Source: an uncultured Pelagibacteraceae bacterium
Lineage (GTDB): Bacteria > Pseudomonadota > Alphaproteobacteria > Pelagibacterales > Pelagibacteraceae
NCBI GenBank assembly: GCA_902633585.1
Contig: CACPGZ010000007.1
Coordinates: 1-32,953, forward strand
DNA: 32,953 nucleotides
Direction: 5' to 3'
Made by a program: the position numbers and the translations under genes. How positions within the stretch are numbered: position 1 is the stretch's first letter; the number at the start of each line of letters is the position of its first letter. The notes under the pieces were generated by a model that ran no database searches, was not told the DNA's origin, and saw only the letters and a program-made list of their open reading frames with translations. Below, piece after piece: positions 1 through 8,484 of the stretch.

Positions 1-906
1 ATTTAAAACATCATCTTCTTCACTTGTTTGATCTTGAGTAGGATGTTTTTTTAATAATATTGACAATAAAGTACCTATTGTTGGCATTATATCTTTTCTG
101 TCTAACACGAGGTCGATTTGTCCATGCTTCATTTGCCATCCAACAGTTTGAAAGTCAGATTCTAGATCAGTTTTTTCTGTATTTTGCACAATTCTTTTGC
201 CAGCAAATGCCATCGTCGCGCCGGTCTCACCAATAATAATATCACCTGTAGAACATATGGAAGCTTGCAGACCACCAGTACTAGGAGATGCAACAACCAC
301 TACATAAGGAAGATTGTTTTTTTTTAATTCATTAATTGCGACCGTCATGCGAGTCATTTGCATTAAACTTAACATATTGGTCATCATCCGCATGCCACCA
401 GATCCACTGAAGAAAATATAAGGACATTTCTTATCAATTGCAGTTTGAACGCTTTTAAGTACGTTTTCTCCCTCGTTCATGGATATACTTCCGCCGATCC
501 AAGAAAAATTTACAGCTGAAACAACAATATCAATATCATTTATTTTTGCTTCGCATGACAAAATGGCACAATCTTGTCCTGTCTTTTTTTTTGCATCCGC
601 TAATCTATCGGTATATTTTTTAGTATCCTCCCATTTATAAGGATCTATATCTTTAACCATAGCTCCTTTTATTTCTTTCCAATTATTCTCACCAAACATC
701 ATATTAAATCTTTGAGAAGGACTTAAAAAATGATGCTGATTACACTCAGGGCAAACAAAATTATTTTGCTCAATAATTTTCTTTTCAACAGGAACACCAT
801 GGCAACTCATATACTTAGATGCTGCTATTTCTGATTTTGAGGCTCTTTTACGTATAGCAGTCCTGATTTTCTCTGAAGCTTTAATAAATTTTGTTAACCA
901 ATTCAT
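1..906 (-). CDS. accD: Acetyl-CoA carboxylase carboxyltransferase subunit beta (3' end cut by window edge)
   Basis: Forms with AccA the carboxyltransferase that moves CO2 from biotin-BCCP to acetyl-CoA, the first step of fatty acid synthesis in the cytoplasm. The frame is open for 302 codons from ATG at 906 to base 1, so only the extreme C-terminus is missing. Family signatures seen: the N-terminal MNWLTKF, SWIGGSISMNEGE, the oxyanion-type glycine run FFSGSGGMRMM, and ASPSTGGLQAS followed by IGETGATMAFAGKR. The N-terminal zinc ribbon is incomplete: the usual first cysteine is Tyr32, while Cys35, Cys52 and Cys55 remain. The start overlaps the trpA stop as ATGA, so translation is probably coupled to trpA. 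The tail after about residue 285 is acidic. Identification is secure. Confidence 0.95.
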   Translation of the reverse strand, partial: MNWLTKFIKASEKIRTAIRKRASKSEIAASKYMSCHGVPVEKKIIEQNNFVCPECNQHHFLSPSQRFNMMFGENNWKEIKGAMVKDIDPYKWEDTKKYTDRLADAKKKTGQDCAILSCEAKINDIDIVVSAVNFSWIGGSISMNEGENVLKSVQTAIDKKCPYIFFSGSGGMRMMTNMLSLMQMTRMTVAINELKKNNLPYVVVVASPSTGGLQASICSTGDIIIGETGATMAFAGKRIVQNTEKTDLESDFQTVGWQMKHGQIDLVLDRKDIMPTIGTLLSILLKKHPTQDQTSEEDDVLN

Positions 907-1703
907 ATAATCTTTGATTTTAAATCTTTTAACATAATATTTAAATTTTTGGCAGGATTTTGTCTTTTTTTTATTGCATTTGATATTACTTTACAACATG
1001 CAGAGCCAACAACTAGCCCATTTGCAGCTTTAAAATTTCCTATTGTGTCTTTTGTGATACCAAAACCAATAATTACGTGCTTTTTAGGATTGATACTTTT
1101 TATAGTTTTATAGTTATTTAAAATTGTTTTCGCAGTTGATTTTAATTTTCCACCAGTAATATTAACATTTGAAACTTGATAAATTAGTTGGTGACTATCT
1201 TTCACTATTAGTTTCATTCTTTTTTTTGTTGTTGTTGGTGCAATTAATTGAACAAAACAAATAGAATTTTTTTTACATAATTTTGCAAAACTCTTATTAT
1301 CAGGCCAAGGTAAGTCCACTACAATTAAGCCAGCAACACCAACATTTTTACATTTTTTTATAAATTTTTTTTCACCATAATTATAGATTAATTGATAATA
1401 GCCCATAAGTATTAATGGTTTTGAATTTTTTAATTTTTTATATTTTTTGATTAGAGAAAAAGTACTATCAAGTGTTATTCCGTTCTTAATTGCTCTGTAA
1501 GAACTATTTTGTATTTCTGGTCCATCTGCTCCAGGACAATTAAATGCAATTCCCCATTCTGCTATATCTATCGTGTTTGAAATAGATTTTAAAATTTCAA
1601 AGGATTTTTTGCTTGTGTTGTCACCAGCAACAGTAAAAGAGATTAATGTAGGTCTCTTTTCTTTTTTTGTTATTTCAAAAGCTTTATCTATTTCATTTTT
1701 CAT
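903..1703 (-). CDS. trpA: Tryptophan synthase alpha chain, divergent
   Basis: Cleaves indole-3-glycerol phosphate to indole and glyceraldehyde 3-phosphate; the indole is channelled to TrpB. At 266 residues it has normal TrpA length and Salmonella numbering aligns without gaps over the active site. Catalytic Glu49 (in IAEWGIAF) and Asp60 (in GADGPEIQ) are present. The phosphate-site glycines (IGFGITKDT, VVGSACCK) are also there. Oddities: loop 2, usually FSDPLADGP, reads FNCPGADGP, so Asp56, which in the Salmonella enzyme pairs with TrpB Lys167, is Cys; loop 6, usually SRAGVTG, reads SNVNITG, losing Arg179 but keeping the Thr. It overlaps trpB (upstream) and accD (downstream) by four bases each. 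A functional alpha chain is likely, but its coupling to TrpB may differ from the textbook enzyme. Confidence 0.92.
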   Translation of the reverse strand: MKNEIDKAFEITKKEKRPTLISFTVAGDNTSKKSFEILKSISNTIDIAEWGIAFNCPGADGPEIQNSSYRAIKNGITLDSTFSLIKKYKKLKNSKPLILMGYYQLIYNYGEKKFIKKCKNVGVAGLIVVDLPWPDNKSFAKLCKKNSICFVQLIAPTTTKKRMKLIVKDSHQLIYQVSNVNITGGKLKSTAKTILNNYKTIKSINPKKHVIIGFGITKDTIGNFKAANGLVVGSACCKVISNAIKKRQNPAKNLNIMLKDLKSKII

Positions 1704-2911
1704 TTTGGATAATATCCTATTTTACTCTTAATTATCCCAGCGTCTTTAGCACCAGAACCACAATTATTTACTATAATAACTTCATCTTTTTTTAATTTTG
1801 GGGCAATTTTTATACATTCTGCCCATGCATGAGCCGGCTCAAGTGACGGTCTTAAGTTTTCATATTTCCAAATTAATTTTAATGCATTTAAGGCTTCTTC
1901 ATCTGAGCAAGAAGTATATTTTGCTCTTTTTGTATCTTTAAGCATACAATGGAGAGGCGAGACGCCCGGATAATCTAATCCCGCACTGATTGAATGAGTA
2001 TCCGCAATCTGTCCATTTTTGTCTTGTAAACAGTATTGTGCAGCTCCATGTAAAATAGCAATTTTTGCGTTTGTTGTTAAAGGGGCTGCATATTTTGCCT
2101 CAATGCCAGTCAGCTTTACATGATTTTTGTTATAGTGGATAAATTCATTCCAAAAACCAATTGCAGAACTTCCCCCACCGACTACATTTAAAAGATGAAG
2201 TTTTGGAATTTTTCCAAACTCTTTTATCACTTGTGATTTTAACTCTCTTGATATCTGTGATGTCGACCAGGCGCATATTTTTAAAAAGACGTTTGCGCCT
2301 ATCGCAGATCCAACTGCTAAATGTGTGGTTTGGCAGTTACTTACGTAAAATCTCATGCACTCAGAAACAGCATCAACAAGAGTACGTGAACCAGTATCAA
2401 CAGGAACAACTTCCGCTCCAGCCTTCTTCATAAACGATACGTTCAAGGCTTGGCGTGATATGTCCTTAGTTCCCATAAAAATTTTAGCTTTCAATTTCAT
2501 TTCTTTAGCAGCCATTGCTAAATTTTTACCAAACATCCCTGCGCCAGTGTCTCCTGCCAAAAATTTTTTGCCTGACTCTTTACAAATAAGAGCATTGACT
2601 GTTGCGTGGTAGGCCTTATGCGCATCGCCATTTATTGCAGAAACATCTTTGCACCAAATTTCTGCTCCCCCAAGATATTTTGTTAAGTTCTCTAACTTGA
2701 AAAAGGGTGTTTCACCCCCAAGGTAATATTTAAAGTATTTATCTCTTTTTTTTAAAAATTTTTTATTTTTTCTAAGCTTTTCAAATAAATTGGATAAATC
2801 CTCTATAGGTTTTATCGCTGTTTCAGCAACAAAATTTCCACCAAACTTATCTAGATAAAATCCTCTGTTATTATGTTGATCAATAAGTTGAATATTTCTT
2901 TTAAGTTTCAT
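1700..2911 (-). CDS. trpB: Tryptophan synthase beta chain, divergent
   Basis: PLP enzyme that joins indole and L-serine to make tryptophan. Its 403 residues are normal for TrpB1, and it lies in the usual trpF-trpB-trpA-accD order. PLP lysine is Lys99 (DAHKAYH, equivalent to Salmonella Lys87), the phosphate loop is GGGSSAIG (245-252), and SISAGLDYPGV keeps the Asp305 equivalent. Several near-invariant positions are changed: catalytic Glu109 is Asp121, TGAGQHG is TGAGMFG, Ser377 (pyridine nitrogen contact) is Cys384, the AGPHPFP segment is IGANVFL, and Lys167 is Val179. The reading frame is intact and the catalytic lysine and phosphate loop are kept, so this is not a decayed gene. It may be a clade-typical TrpB or one with shifted specificity; sequence alone cannot decide. 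Confidence 0.9.
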   Translation of the reverse strand: MKLKRNIQLIDQHNNRGFYLDKFGGNFVAETAIKPIEDLSNLFEKLRKNKKFLKKRDKYFKYYLGGETPFFKLENLTKYLGGAEIWCKDVSAINGDAHKAYHATVNALICKESGKKFLAGDTGAGMFGKNLAMAAKEMKLKAKIFMGTKDISRQALNVSFMKKAGAEVVPVDTGSRTLVDAVSECMRFYVSNCQTTHLAVGSAIGANVFLKICAWSTSQISRELKSQVIKEFGKIPKLHLLNVVGGGSSAIGFWNEFIHYNKNHVKLTGIEAKYAAPLTTNAKIAILHGAAQYCLQDKNGQIADTHSISAGLDYPGVSPLHCMLKDTKRAKYTSCSDEEALNALKLIWKYENLRPSLEPAHAWAECIKIAPKLKKDEVIIVNNCGSGAKDAGIIKSKIGYYPK

Positions 2912-3530
2912 TATTTATTTGTTTAATATTATTTAAAAAAAAATCTATTTTAGAAATATCTTTTAACCCAGAGCTTTCTAACCCCCCAGAAATATCAATA
3001 ATATCTGCTATTTTTAAGAATTTTTCAAGTTTATCATCAAAACGAATATCTCCTGCGAGCATTACCTCTTTATCGAAGTGAATATTTTCTATTAGTGAGT
3101 GATCAAATGACATACTTTTCTCATAACCTTTGCTATCAAATAAATAAATATCACTTATATCTTTGAATAATTCATATTGATTAATATCTTCCTTATTTTT
3201 GATAGTAAATGCTGTAATAATTTTTTTGTTATATTCTTTCTTTATGAATTTTACTCTATCAGGACTACAATCATAAAGTTGATAATAATCAAAAGGTAAG
3301 TTTTTTATTTCTTCGAGTATTTTATTGTCAGGATTCACTAGCACAGCCACATAAAAAGATTTTTTTTTTGAAATCTTTAACAATTCTTTAATCTTTTTTA
3401 GATCAACATATCTTTTGGATTTTGGATAATTAACTATAAATCCAATAAATTGTGACGGGTAAGCATGATTTATTATGTACTGCAATGTTGTAGAGTCGGA
3501 AACTCCACAAATTTTTGATTTAAGGATCAT
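2901..3530 (-). CDS. trpF: Phosphoribosylanthranilate isomerase
   Basis: Catalyses the Amadori rearrangement of phosphoribosylanthranilate in tryptophan synthesis. A 209-residue single TIM barrel. The general base cysteine is Cys8 in the KICG motif, and the general acid is the Asp of IYLFDSKGYEK (about Asp132). GFIVNYPKSKRYV near residue 30 and MLAGDIRFDD followed by DISGGLESSGLKD near the C-terminus match the phosphate-binding ends of the family. The usual QLHG motif reads QLYD. It overlaps trpB by 11 bases and the pyrF stop/start overlap is ATGA, so it sits in one translationally coupled run. trpC, trpD and trpE are not in this window. Confidence 0.93.
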   Translation of the reverse strand: MILKSKICGVSDSTTLQYIINHAYPSQFIGFIVNYPKSKRYVDLKKIKELLKISKKKSFYVAVLVNPDNKILEEIKNLPFDYYQLYDCSPDRVKFIKKEYNKKIITAFTIKNKEDINQYELFKDISDIYLFDSKGYEKSMSFDHSLIENIHFDKEVMLAGDIRFDDKLEKFLKIADIIDISGGLESSGLKDISKIDFFLNNIKQINNET

Positions 3531-4207
3531 CGTTCTAAATGATCAATTAATTTAATCATATTTTTTTTTATGTTTCCTTGTCCAGTTATACTTCTTCCGA
3601 TCACTAACCAGTCTGCACCGTTTTTAAAAGCTTGATTAGGGGTTAAAACTCTTTTTTGATCATCTGCTTTAGTATTAAATCTTATTCCTGGGGTAATGAT
3701 CTCTTTTTTGAATACCTTTTTAACTATTTTTACTTCTTGAGCACTACAAACTATAGCATCTAACTTAGCTTTATTTGCTAATTTTGCTTGATGAAGAACT
3801 AATTTTTTCACGTCTTTATTAAACCCGATTTTTTTTAGTTCTTTGTTGTCTAATGAAGTAAGAATACTTACTCCAACCAAACGTATTGAACCAGAGACTT
3901 TTTTAGCGTCTTTTAGTGCCTGTAACCCAGAACTTATATGAATCGTTAAATAATTTACTTTTAAATCCTTGATTGCCTTAATTGCTGACACACAAGTGTT
4001 TGGTATATCGTGTAGTTTTAGATCAGCAAAAATGATTTTATTTTTTAATTTAGAAACAAAATTTCTCCCATTTTTGGAATTAAGAAATTCTAAACCAAAT
4101 TTATATCCAATTTTTAATTCTGTGTTACTAGTATATCTGATTATTTTTTCAATTTTTGAAATATTAGTGCTGTCGCAAGCAATAAATATCTTATTTTTTT
4201 TCATCAT
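3527..4207 (-). CDS. pyrF: Orotidine 5'-phosphate decarboxylase
   Basis: Last step of UMP synthesis, decarboxylating OMP. The 226-residue protein has the diagnostic FADLKLHDIPNT (residues 60-71), containing the Asp62/Lys64/Asp67 charge network, an N-terminal ACD, a substrate lysine in KIGYKFGLEF, and the phosphate-binding PGIRF and GRSITGQGN at the C-terminus. Two adjacent ATG codons open the frame (4207 and 4204); either overlaps the 3' end of ihfB by 14-17 bases, so the choice does not affect function. Coupled to trpF by an ATGA overlap. Confidence 0.95.
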   Translation of the reverse strand: MMKKNKIFIACDSTNISKIEKIIRYTSNTELKIGYKFGLEFLNSKNGRNFVSKLKNKIIFADLKLHDIPNTCVSAIKAIKDLKVNYLTIHISSGLQALKDAKKVSGSIRLVGVSILTSLDNKELKKIGFNKDVKKLVLHQAKLANKAKLDAIVCSAQEVKIVKKVFKKEIITPGIRFNTKADDQKRVLTPNQAFKNGADWLVIGRSITGQGNIKKNMIKLIDHLER

Positions 4208-4484
4208 TTAAAATTTTAAACAAATCTTTTGACATTTTGAAGTTAATTGTTTTTTTTTCGGGAGTATTAACTTTTTTATTTGTTTTGGGATTTCTTGATA
4301 TTCTTGCTTTTTGAATTTTGGTAAAAAAAACTCCAAATCCTCTAAATTCAACTCTCTCTCCACGTTTTAAAGAAATCTTTATTTCTTTTAAAATTATGTT
4401 TGTAAATTTCTCTAGATCTTTTTTTTTAAAATTAGGATAGTTTTTTGATAATTGATTTAAAAGTTTTGATTTTACAATCGCCAA
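4191..4484 (-). CDS. ihfB: Integration host factor subunit beta (HU/IHF family)
   Basis: DNA-bending nucleoid protein of 97 residues, the usual IHF/HU length. The DNA-binding arm is recognisable: VEFRGFGVFFTK, then ARISRNPKTNKKVN, where the Pro of RNPKT is the residue that intercalates into the minor groove, then INFKMSKDLF. The call as IHF beta rather than HU rests on the RGFG and RNPKTN pattern and on position directly after rpsA, the same order as in many proteobacteria. The start lies two bases after the rpsA stop, so both are probably on one transcript. HU cannot be fully excluded by eye. Confidence 0.88.
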   Translation of the reverse strand: MAIVKSKLLNQLSKNYPNFKKKDLEKFTNIILKEIKISLKRGERVEFRGFGVFFTKIQKARISRNPKTNKKVNTPEKKTINFKMSKDLFKILNDEKK

Positions 4485-4486
4485 TT

Positions 4487-6208
4487 TTATTTTTTATTTT
4501 TTTTGTTTAAATCCTCAGAAAGTGATGAAAAAGGAAGGTTTTTTCCTGAACCCTCTGATCCATATTTTTCTAAAGCCTCTTGTTTTTGCAGCTCTTCTAA
4601 TAATTTAATACTTAAGGATACCTTTCTTTTACTAAAGTCTAATTCAGAAATTGCACAGTCAATTCTTTCACCTCCTGTGAATCTGGAAGTTCTTGCGTCT
4701 GCGGGATTAATTGCAATTTGATTTTTTTTAATCGCGAAGTCCATTTCACATCCTTCTGGCCTTACAATTAGGGCTTTATTATCAGTGGAGACAATTTTTA
4801 CTGTAATTATGTTATTTACTTCTTTATCTTTAAACCAGCTGAATGGGTCATGCTGAGTCTGCTTTAAACCAACTCTTATTTTTTGCTCCTCAACTTTAAT
4901 CTCAAGAACTTTAATTTTAATTTTATCACCTTTGTTAAATTTTTTTAATTCTTCTTCTCCGTTATTTAGATAAGTTAAATCATTACAATGAAGAAACGCA
5001 TCAATATCTAAATTTTCTACATTTATAAATAAAGAATATTCATTTTTATTTACGACTTCTCCAGTAACTAGTGTTCCGACTGGATATTTTTTTTCGAAAC
5101 TTTCAAAAGGATTTTCTTTTGTAAGTTTATGAGAAATTGCAACACGTCTTTTAGCTTTGTCAATTTCAGTTATAACGCAGTCAATGTCATCACCAACTTT
5201 AAACATTTTTTTTACAGACGTATTCTTTTTATTCCAACTAAGCTCGCTTGAATGTAACAACGTAGTTAATCCAGGTTCTAATTCACAAAACGCTCCAAAA
5301 TCCATAATTTTAACTACTTTAGCTTTATAAATTTTTTTCAATTCATAGTTTTCAATATGTTCAAAAGGATCTGGAGATAATTGTTTTATAGAACAACCAA
5401 CTTGAAGTTTTTCTTTATCAACACTTATTACTTTCAAATCATGTTTTTCACCAATATTAAATATCTCATCAGGATGACTTACACGACTATATGAAATCTC
5501 TTGTAAATGAACTAAAACATCTAACTCGTTATTAACATTAAAAAAACAACCGAATGAACTATAACCTTTAACCTCGGCATTTTTTATTACGTCACCTACT
5601 TTATACTTTTCTATAATTTTAGCCTTATCCTCTTTTTTGAATGATGAGATTATTTCCCTTCTTGAAACACAGGCATTTCCTCGGACTTTATCTAATTTAA
5701 TTAATGCAAACTTTTGTGGTTCATTCATAAGATGACTAATATCTTTCAAAGGTTTATCGCTTATTTGAGATCCTGGTAAAAACATAAGTGATCCTGTATC
5801 AATATGTTCAACAATGCAGCCACCTTTGCATTTTGAGGTTATCTTACCCATGATAGGTTCCTTTTTTTCATAGGCCTCAACAAGTTTGTCCCAACCTTTT
5901 ATCTTTTGAGCTTTACTGGCTGATACAACAATATCGCCATTTTTATCCTCTATTTTTTCTAATAAAACTGAGATAGTTTCACCTACAGCTATATTTTTTG
6001 AGAGACCCATACTTTTAAGTTCATTGATATCCAGTACAGGCTCGCTTTTTAATCCTTCTATGAATAAAAAAACAAATTTTTCAGTAATTTTATTTATTTT
6101 ACCCTCAATGACTTTTCCTTCTTCTATAGTATTTTTTGTGAACTGATTATTTAATAGTTTTTCAAACTCTTTAGAGGCTGGGTTTGAGAGGTCTTTATAT
6201 ATTTCCAT
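4487..6208 (-). CDS. rpsA: 30S ribosomal protein S1
   Basis: Binds mRNA and helps load it on the 30S subunit, especially important where Shine-Dalgarno sequences are poor, as in this A+T-rich genome. Its 573 residues contain six S1 repeats, roughly 31-98, 115-184, 202-275, 292-361, 377-449 and 464-535; repeats 3 and 4 are the most canonical (for example KVVKIMDFGAFCEL and TLLHSSELSW). The C-terminal tail is short and charged. It leads the minus-strand run into ihfB and is separated from upstream aroA by a 162-base gap holding a possible promoter and hairpin. In many proteobacteria cmk precedes rpsA; it is absent here. Confidence 0.97.
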   Translation of the reverse strand: MEIYKDLSNPASKEFEKLLNNQFTKNTIEEGKVIEGKINKITEKFVFLFIEGLKSEPVLDINELKSMGLSKNIAVGETISVLLEKIEDKNGDIVVSASKAQKIKGWDKLVEAYEKKEPIMGKITSKCKGGCIVEHIDTGSLMFLPGSQISDKPLKDISHLMNEPQKFALIKLDKVRGNACVSRREIISSFKKEDKAKIIEKYKVGDVIKNAEVKGYSSFGCFFNVNNELDVLVHLQEISYSRVSHPDEIFNIGEKHDLKVISVDKEKLQVGCSIKQLSPDPFEHIENYELKKIYKAKVVKIMDFGAFCELEPGLTTLLHSSELSWNKKNTSVKKMFKVGDDIDCVITEIDKAKRRVAISHKLTKENPFESFEKKYPVGTLVTGEVVNKNEYSLFINVENLDIDAFLHCNDLTYLNNGEEELKKFNKGDKIKIKVLEIKVEEQKIRVGLKQTQHDPFSWFKDKEVNNIITVKIVSTDNKALIVRPEGCEMDFAIKKNQIAINPADARTSRFTGGERIDCAISELDFSKRKVSLSIKLLEELQKQEALEKYGSEGSGKNLPFSSLSEDLNKKNKK

Positions 6209-6255
6209 TAATAATGTAATCTATTTATTGTAATTAATTTTTTAAAATCTTCGAA

Positions 6256-6284
6256 TATTTAGATAAAATAATAGTTTTAATCAA
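6256..6284 (-). promoter_or_regulatory. Possible promoter for rpsA operon
   Basis: On the minus strand, TTGATT (6284-6279) and TAAATA (6261-6256) are separated by 17 bases, about 50 bases before the rpsA start. The match to sigma-70 hexamers is only partial, and such A/T hexamers arise easily by chance here. The gap and the change from the aroA group make a promoter in this region likely; the exact boxes are a guess. Confidence 0.3.
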
Positions 6285-6322
6285 GAATGAAATTTAATGA
6301 AAATACCAAAAAAATATTTTTT

Positions 6323-6358
6323 CCTTAAAAAATGTTGTTTTTTTTAAAAATATTAAGG
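6323..6358 (-). terminator. Possible terminator after aroA
   Basis: Thirteen bases after the aroA stop, the minus strand has CCTTAA (6358-6353) and TTAAGG (6328-6323) as an inverted repeat around an A/T-rich loop, followed a few bases later by a run of seven T. The stem is short with only two G-C pairs, so it is a weak candidate. It is placed where the LPS/aroA group would end. Confidence 0.35.
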
Positions 6359-6370
6359 ATTAAGTAAGTA

Positions 6371-7696
6371 TTATCTTATATTTGCTCCCAAATGTCCTAT
6401 TTTACTCAAAAATGATGGAAATGATGTTTTTATTGAATCTTTGTCAAATATTTGCCAATCACCTCCAAAAATTAATGCTGCAATGACACTTGTCATAAAA
6501 ACTCTATGGTCCTTGAGAAAGTTTTTTATAATAATTTTTTTCTTAACTTGTAGGTTAGGATTTCCATAAATCTTAATTCCATCGTCAGTTATCATATTCT
6601 TAATGCCAATTTCATCTAAAATTTTTGAGCCCCATTTAAGTCTTGGACTTTCCTTTTGATTCAGCTCAGACAAATTTTTAAAATATGAAATTCCTTTTGC
6701 TTTGGCTGCAACCAAAAAAATTAATAAGAACTCATCGATAGCCGAAGTATTAAACTTAGTTGGACAATTAATTGGCTTAATATGCTTTGTGCTCTTGATA
6801 ACTAAATCAGAAATTTTTTCACCTTTATAATTTCTTACATTTGATTTTATTATTTTAACTCCCATCAATTTTAAAATATAAATTAAACCAAGCCTAGAGG
6901 GATTAATATTGACGTTTTTTATTTTCAGCCTAGAGTTTTTTGAAAGTACTGTTAATACTATAAAAAATGCTGCAGAACTAATGTCAGAAGGTATTTTATA
7001 ATTTAAAGCAGGTATTTTGTGTTTACCTATAATTCTAATCATATCATATTTTTTCATTTTGTAAATTTTTATAGGTAGTTTTAGATGTTGAAAAAGTAAT
7101 TCACTGTGGTCTCTTGATTTCTTAGCTTTAATTGATGTTTCCCCAGATGTATTAAGAGCAGCGAGCATTACAGCACTTTTACATTGTGCAGATCCTCTAT
7201 CCTCATTAAAGTTTATTGGTTTTGAATAACTCGTTCCTTCAATTTTAATTGGAAGTTTTCCATTAGTAGTACTAAACTTACCTCCAAACCTTCCTAATGG
7301 CTTTGTGACTCTTAAAAAATCTCTTTTAGATAAACTTTTATCACCTTTTAGAGTAATTTTTTTCTTTGAATGAACCAATAGGCCTAAAAGAAGCCTACCT
7401 AAAGTTCCTGAATTACCAGCATCTAAAATTAAATTTTTTTTATATTTAAATCCATTTAAACCTAAACCAATTATTTCACAGAAATTTTTTGAGATTTTTA
7501 TTTTTACACCAAGTTTTTTAAGACAATTTAGGGTACTCTTGACATCCTCTGAGAGTAATAAATTTGATGCTCTACATTTTTTTTGTGATTGGGAAGAAAG
7601 TAGGGCCCATCTTATCGATAAACTTTTATCACCATCTATCGATAATTTTTTATTGAATCTATTTATCTTATTCTTTATACTTACAAAATTAGCCAT
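6371..7696 (-). CDS. aroA: 3-phosphoshikimate 1-carboxyvinyltransferase (EPSP synthase)
   Basis: Adds enolpyruvate from PEP to shikimate 3-phosphate, the sixth shikimate step. The 441-residue protein shows the two-domain pattern: DGDKSLSIRWALL (shikimate-3-P and PEP Lys and Arg), DAGNSGTLGRLLLGLL, LSKRDFLRVTKPLGRFGG, GSAQCKSAVMLAALNTSG with SRDHSE, PSDISSAAFF, and DHRVFM near the end. The SAQxKSAVxLAALNT and SRDHSE segments resemble the CP4-like (class II) EPSP synthases of alphaproteobacteria, though the PEP loop keeps Gly after GNSGTL. The usual ESDRL reads ESPRL. Nine bases separate it from lptB. Confidence 0.95.
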   Translation of the reverse strand: MANFVSIKNKINRFNKKLSIDGDKSLSIRWALLSSQSQKKCRASNLLLSEDVKSTLNCLKKLGVKIKISKNFCEIIGLGLNGFKYKKNLILDAGNSGTLGRLLLGLLVHSKKKITLKGDKSLSKRDFLRVTKPLGRFGGKFSTTNGKLPIKIEGTSYSKPINFNEDRGSAQCKSAVMLAALNTSGETSIKAKKSRDHSELLFQHLKLPIKIYKMKKYDMIRIIGKHKIPALNYKIPSDISSAAFFIVLTVLSKNSRLKIKNVNINPSRLGLIYILKLMGVKIIKSNVRNYKGEKISDLVIKSTKHIKPINCPTKFNTSAIDEFLLIFLVAAKAKGISYFKNLSELNQKESPRLKWGSKILDEIGIKNMITDDGIKIYGNPNLQVKKKIIIKNFLKDHRVFMTSVIAALIFGGDWQIFDKDSIKTSFPSFLSKIGHLGANIR

Positions 7697-7705
7697 TTAA
7701 AAAAA

Positions 7706-8482
7706 TTAGTTTATTTTAAAAGAGTCTCCAAAATAAGCATTTTGAGCATCTATATTTTTAATGAGATTATTAGGTGTATCTTTTGCTAATACCCTTCCAT
7801 TAGACAAAACAATAGCCAAATCTACACAAGATAATAAATCCCTTGCCTGATGATCACATAAAATAATGGAAATATTATGTTGAGTTTGTAAATCAACAAT
7901 TATTTGTTGAAGACTCTTAATTGTCATAATATCTAAAGCAGCAAATGGTTCATCAAGCAATAAAATTCTAGGGTTACTTAACAACGCTAAGGAAATTACT
8001 AAACGTTTTTTTTGTCCACCAGATAAAAATTCTGCTTTAATATTCTGCAAAGACTCAAGCTCAAACTTTGAAATTAAAAGATTTATTCTTTCTTCTCTTA
8101 ATTTCTTGTCTCCAATTACTATCTCGCTAATTGCTTTTAAATTTTCTCTTAAAGTAAGGTCATGAAAGTAACCTCCATTTTGAGGCACATATCCAATTTT
8201 ATAATTTTTTGTTCTCAGAAATATCGGTTCTTGCGTCACATCTTTTTTTTCAATAAATATGGAGCCATAATTTGGCTTAAGTAATCCAATAATTATATTA
8301 AAAATTGTTGATTTACCTACTCCATTAGGACCTAATAAACCAAGTATTTCTCCCTGATTTAGACTTAAATTTAAATCTTCTAATATTTTTCGTTTTCCAA
8401 AATATACAGAAATTTTTTCTAACCTTAAGAGTTCTTTTTCCTTTTTAAAGTTTTTAATTCTAAATTTTTTGATTATTGCCAT
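7706..8482 (-). CDS. lptB: LPS export ABC transporter ATP-binding protein
   Basis: Cytoplasmic ATPase that drives extraction of LPS from the inner membrane with LptF/LptG and LptC. The 258 residues show Walker A GPNGVGKST (51-59), Q-loop PQNGG (100-104), signature LSGGQ (153-157), Walker B ILLLDEPFAALD (173-184) and the switch His211. YVPQNGGYFHDLTLRENL matches LptB better than the amino acid transporter ATPases it resembles. An N-terminal extension of about 18 basic residues precedes the usual start. It begins two bases after lptC. lptF and lptG are not in the window. Confidence 0.9.
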   Translation of the reverse strand: MAIIKKFRIKNFKKEKELLRLEKISVYFGKRKILEDLNLSLNQGEILGLLGPNGVGKSTIFNIIIGLLKPNYGSIFIEKKDVTQEPIFLRTKNYKIGYVPQNGGYFHDLTLRENLKAISEIVIGDKKLREERINLLISKFELESLQNIKAEFLSGGQKKRLVISLALLSNPRILLLDEPFAALDIMTIKSLQQIIVDLQTQHNISIILCDHQARDLLSCVDLAIVLSNGRVLAKDTPNNLIKNIDAQNAYFGDSFKIN

Positions 8483-8484
8483 AA

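Noticed and set aside
2161-2612. Two overlapping plus-strand frames opposite trpB
   Set aside because: Both are shadows of the trpB coding frame; no start signal or domain seen.
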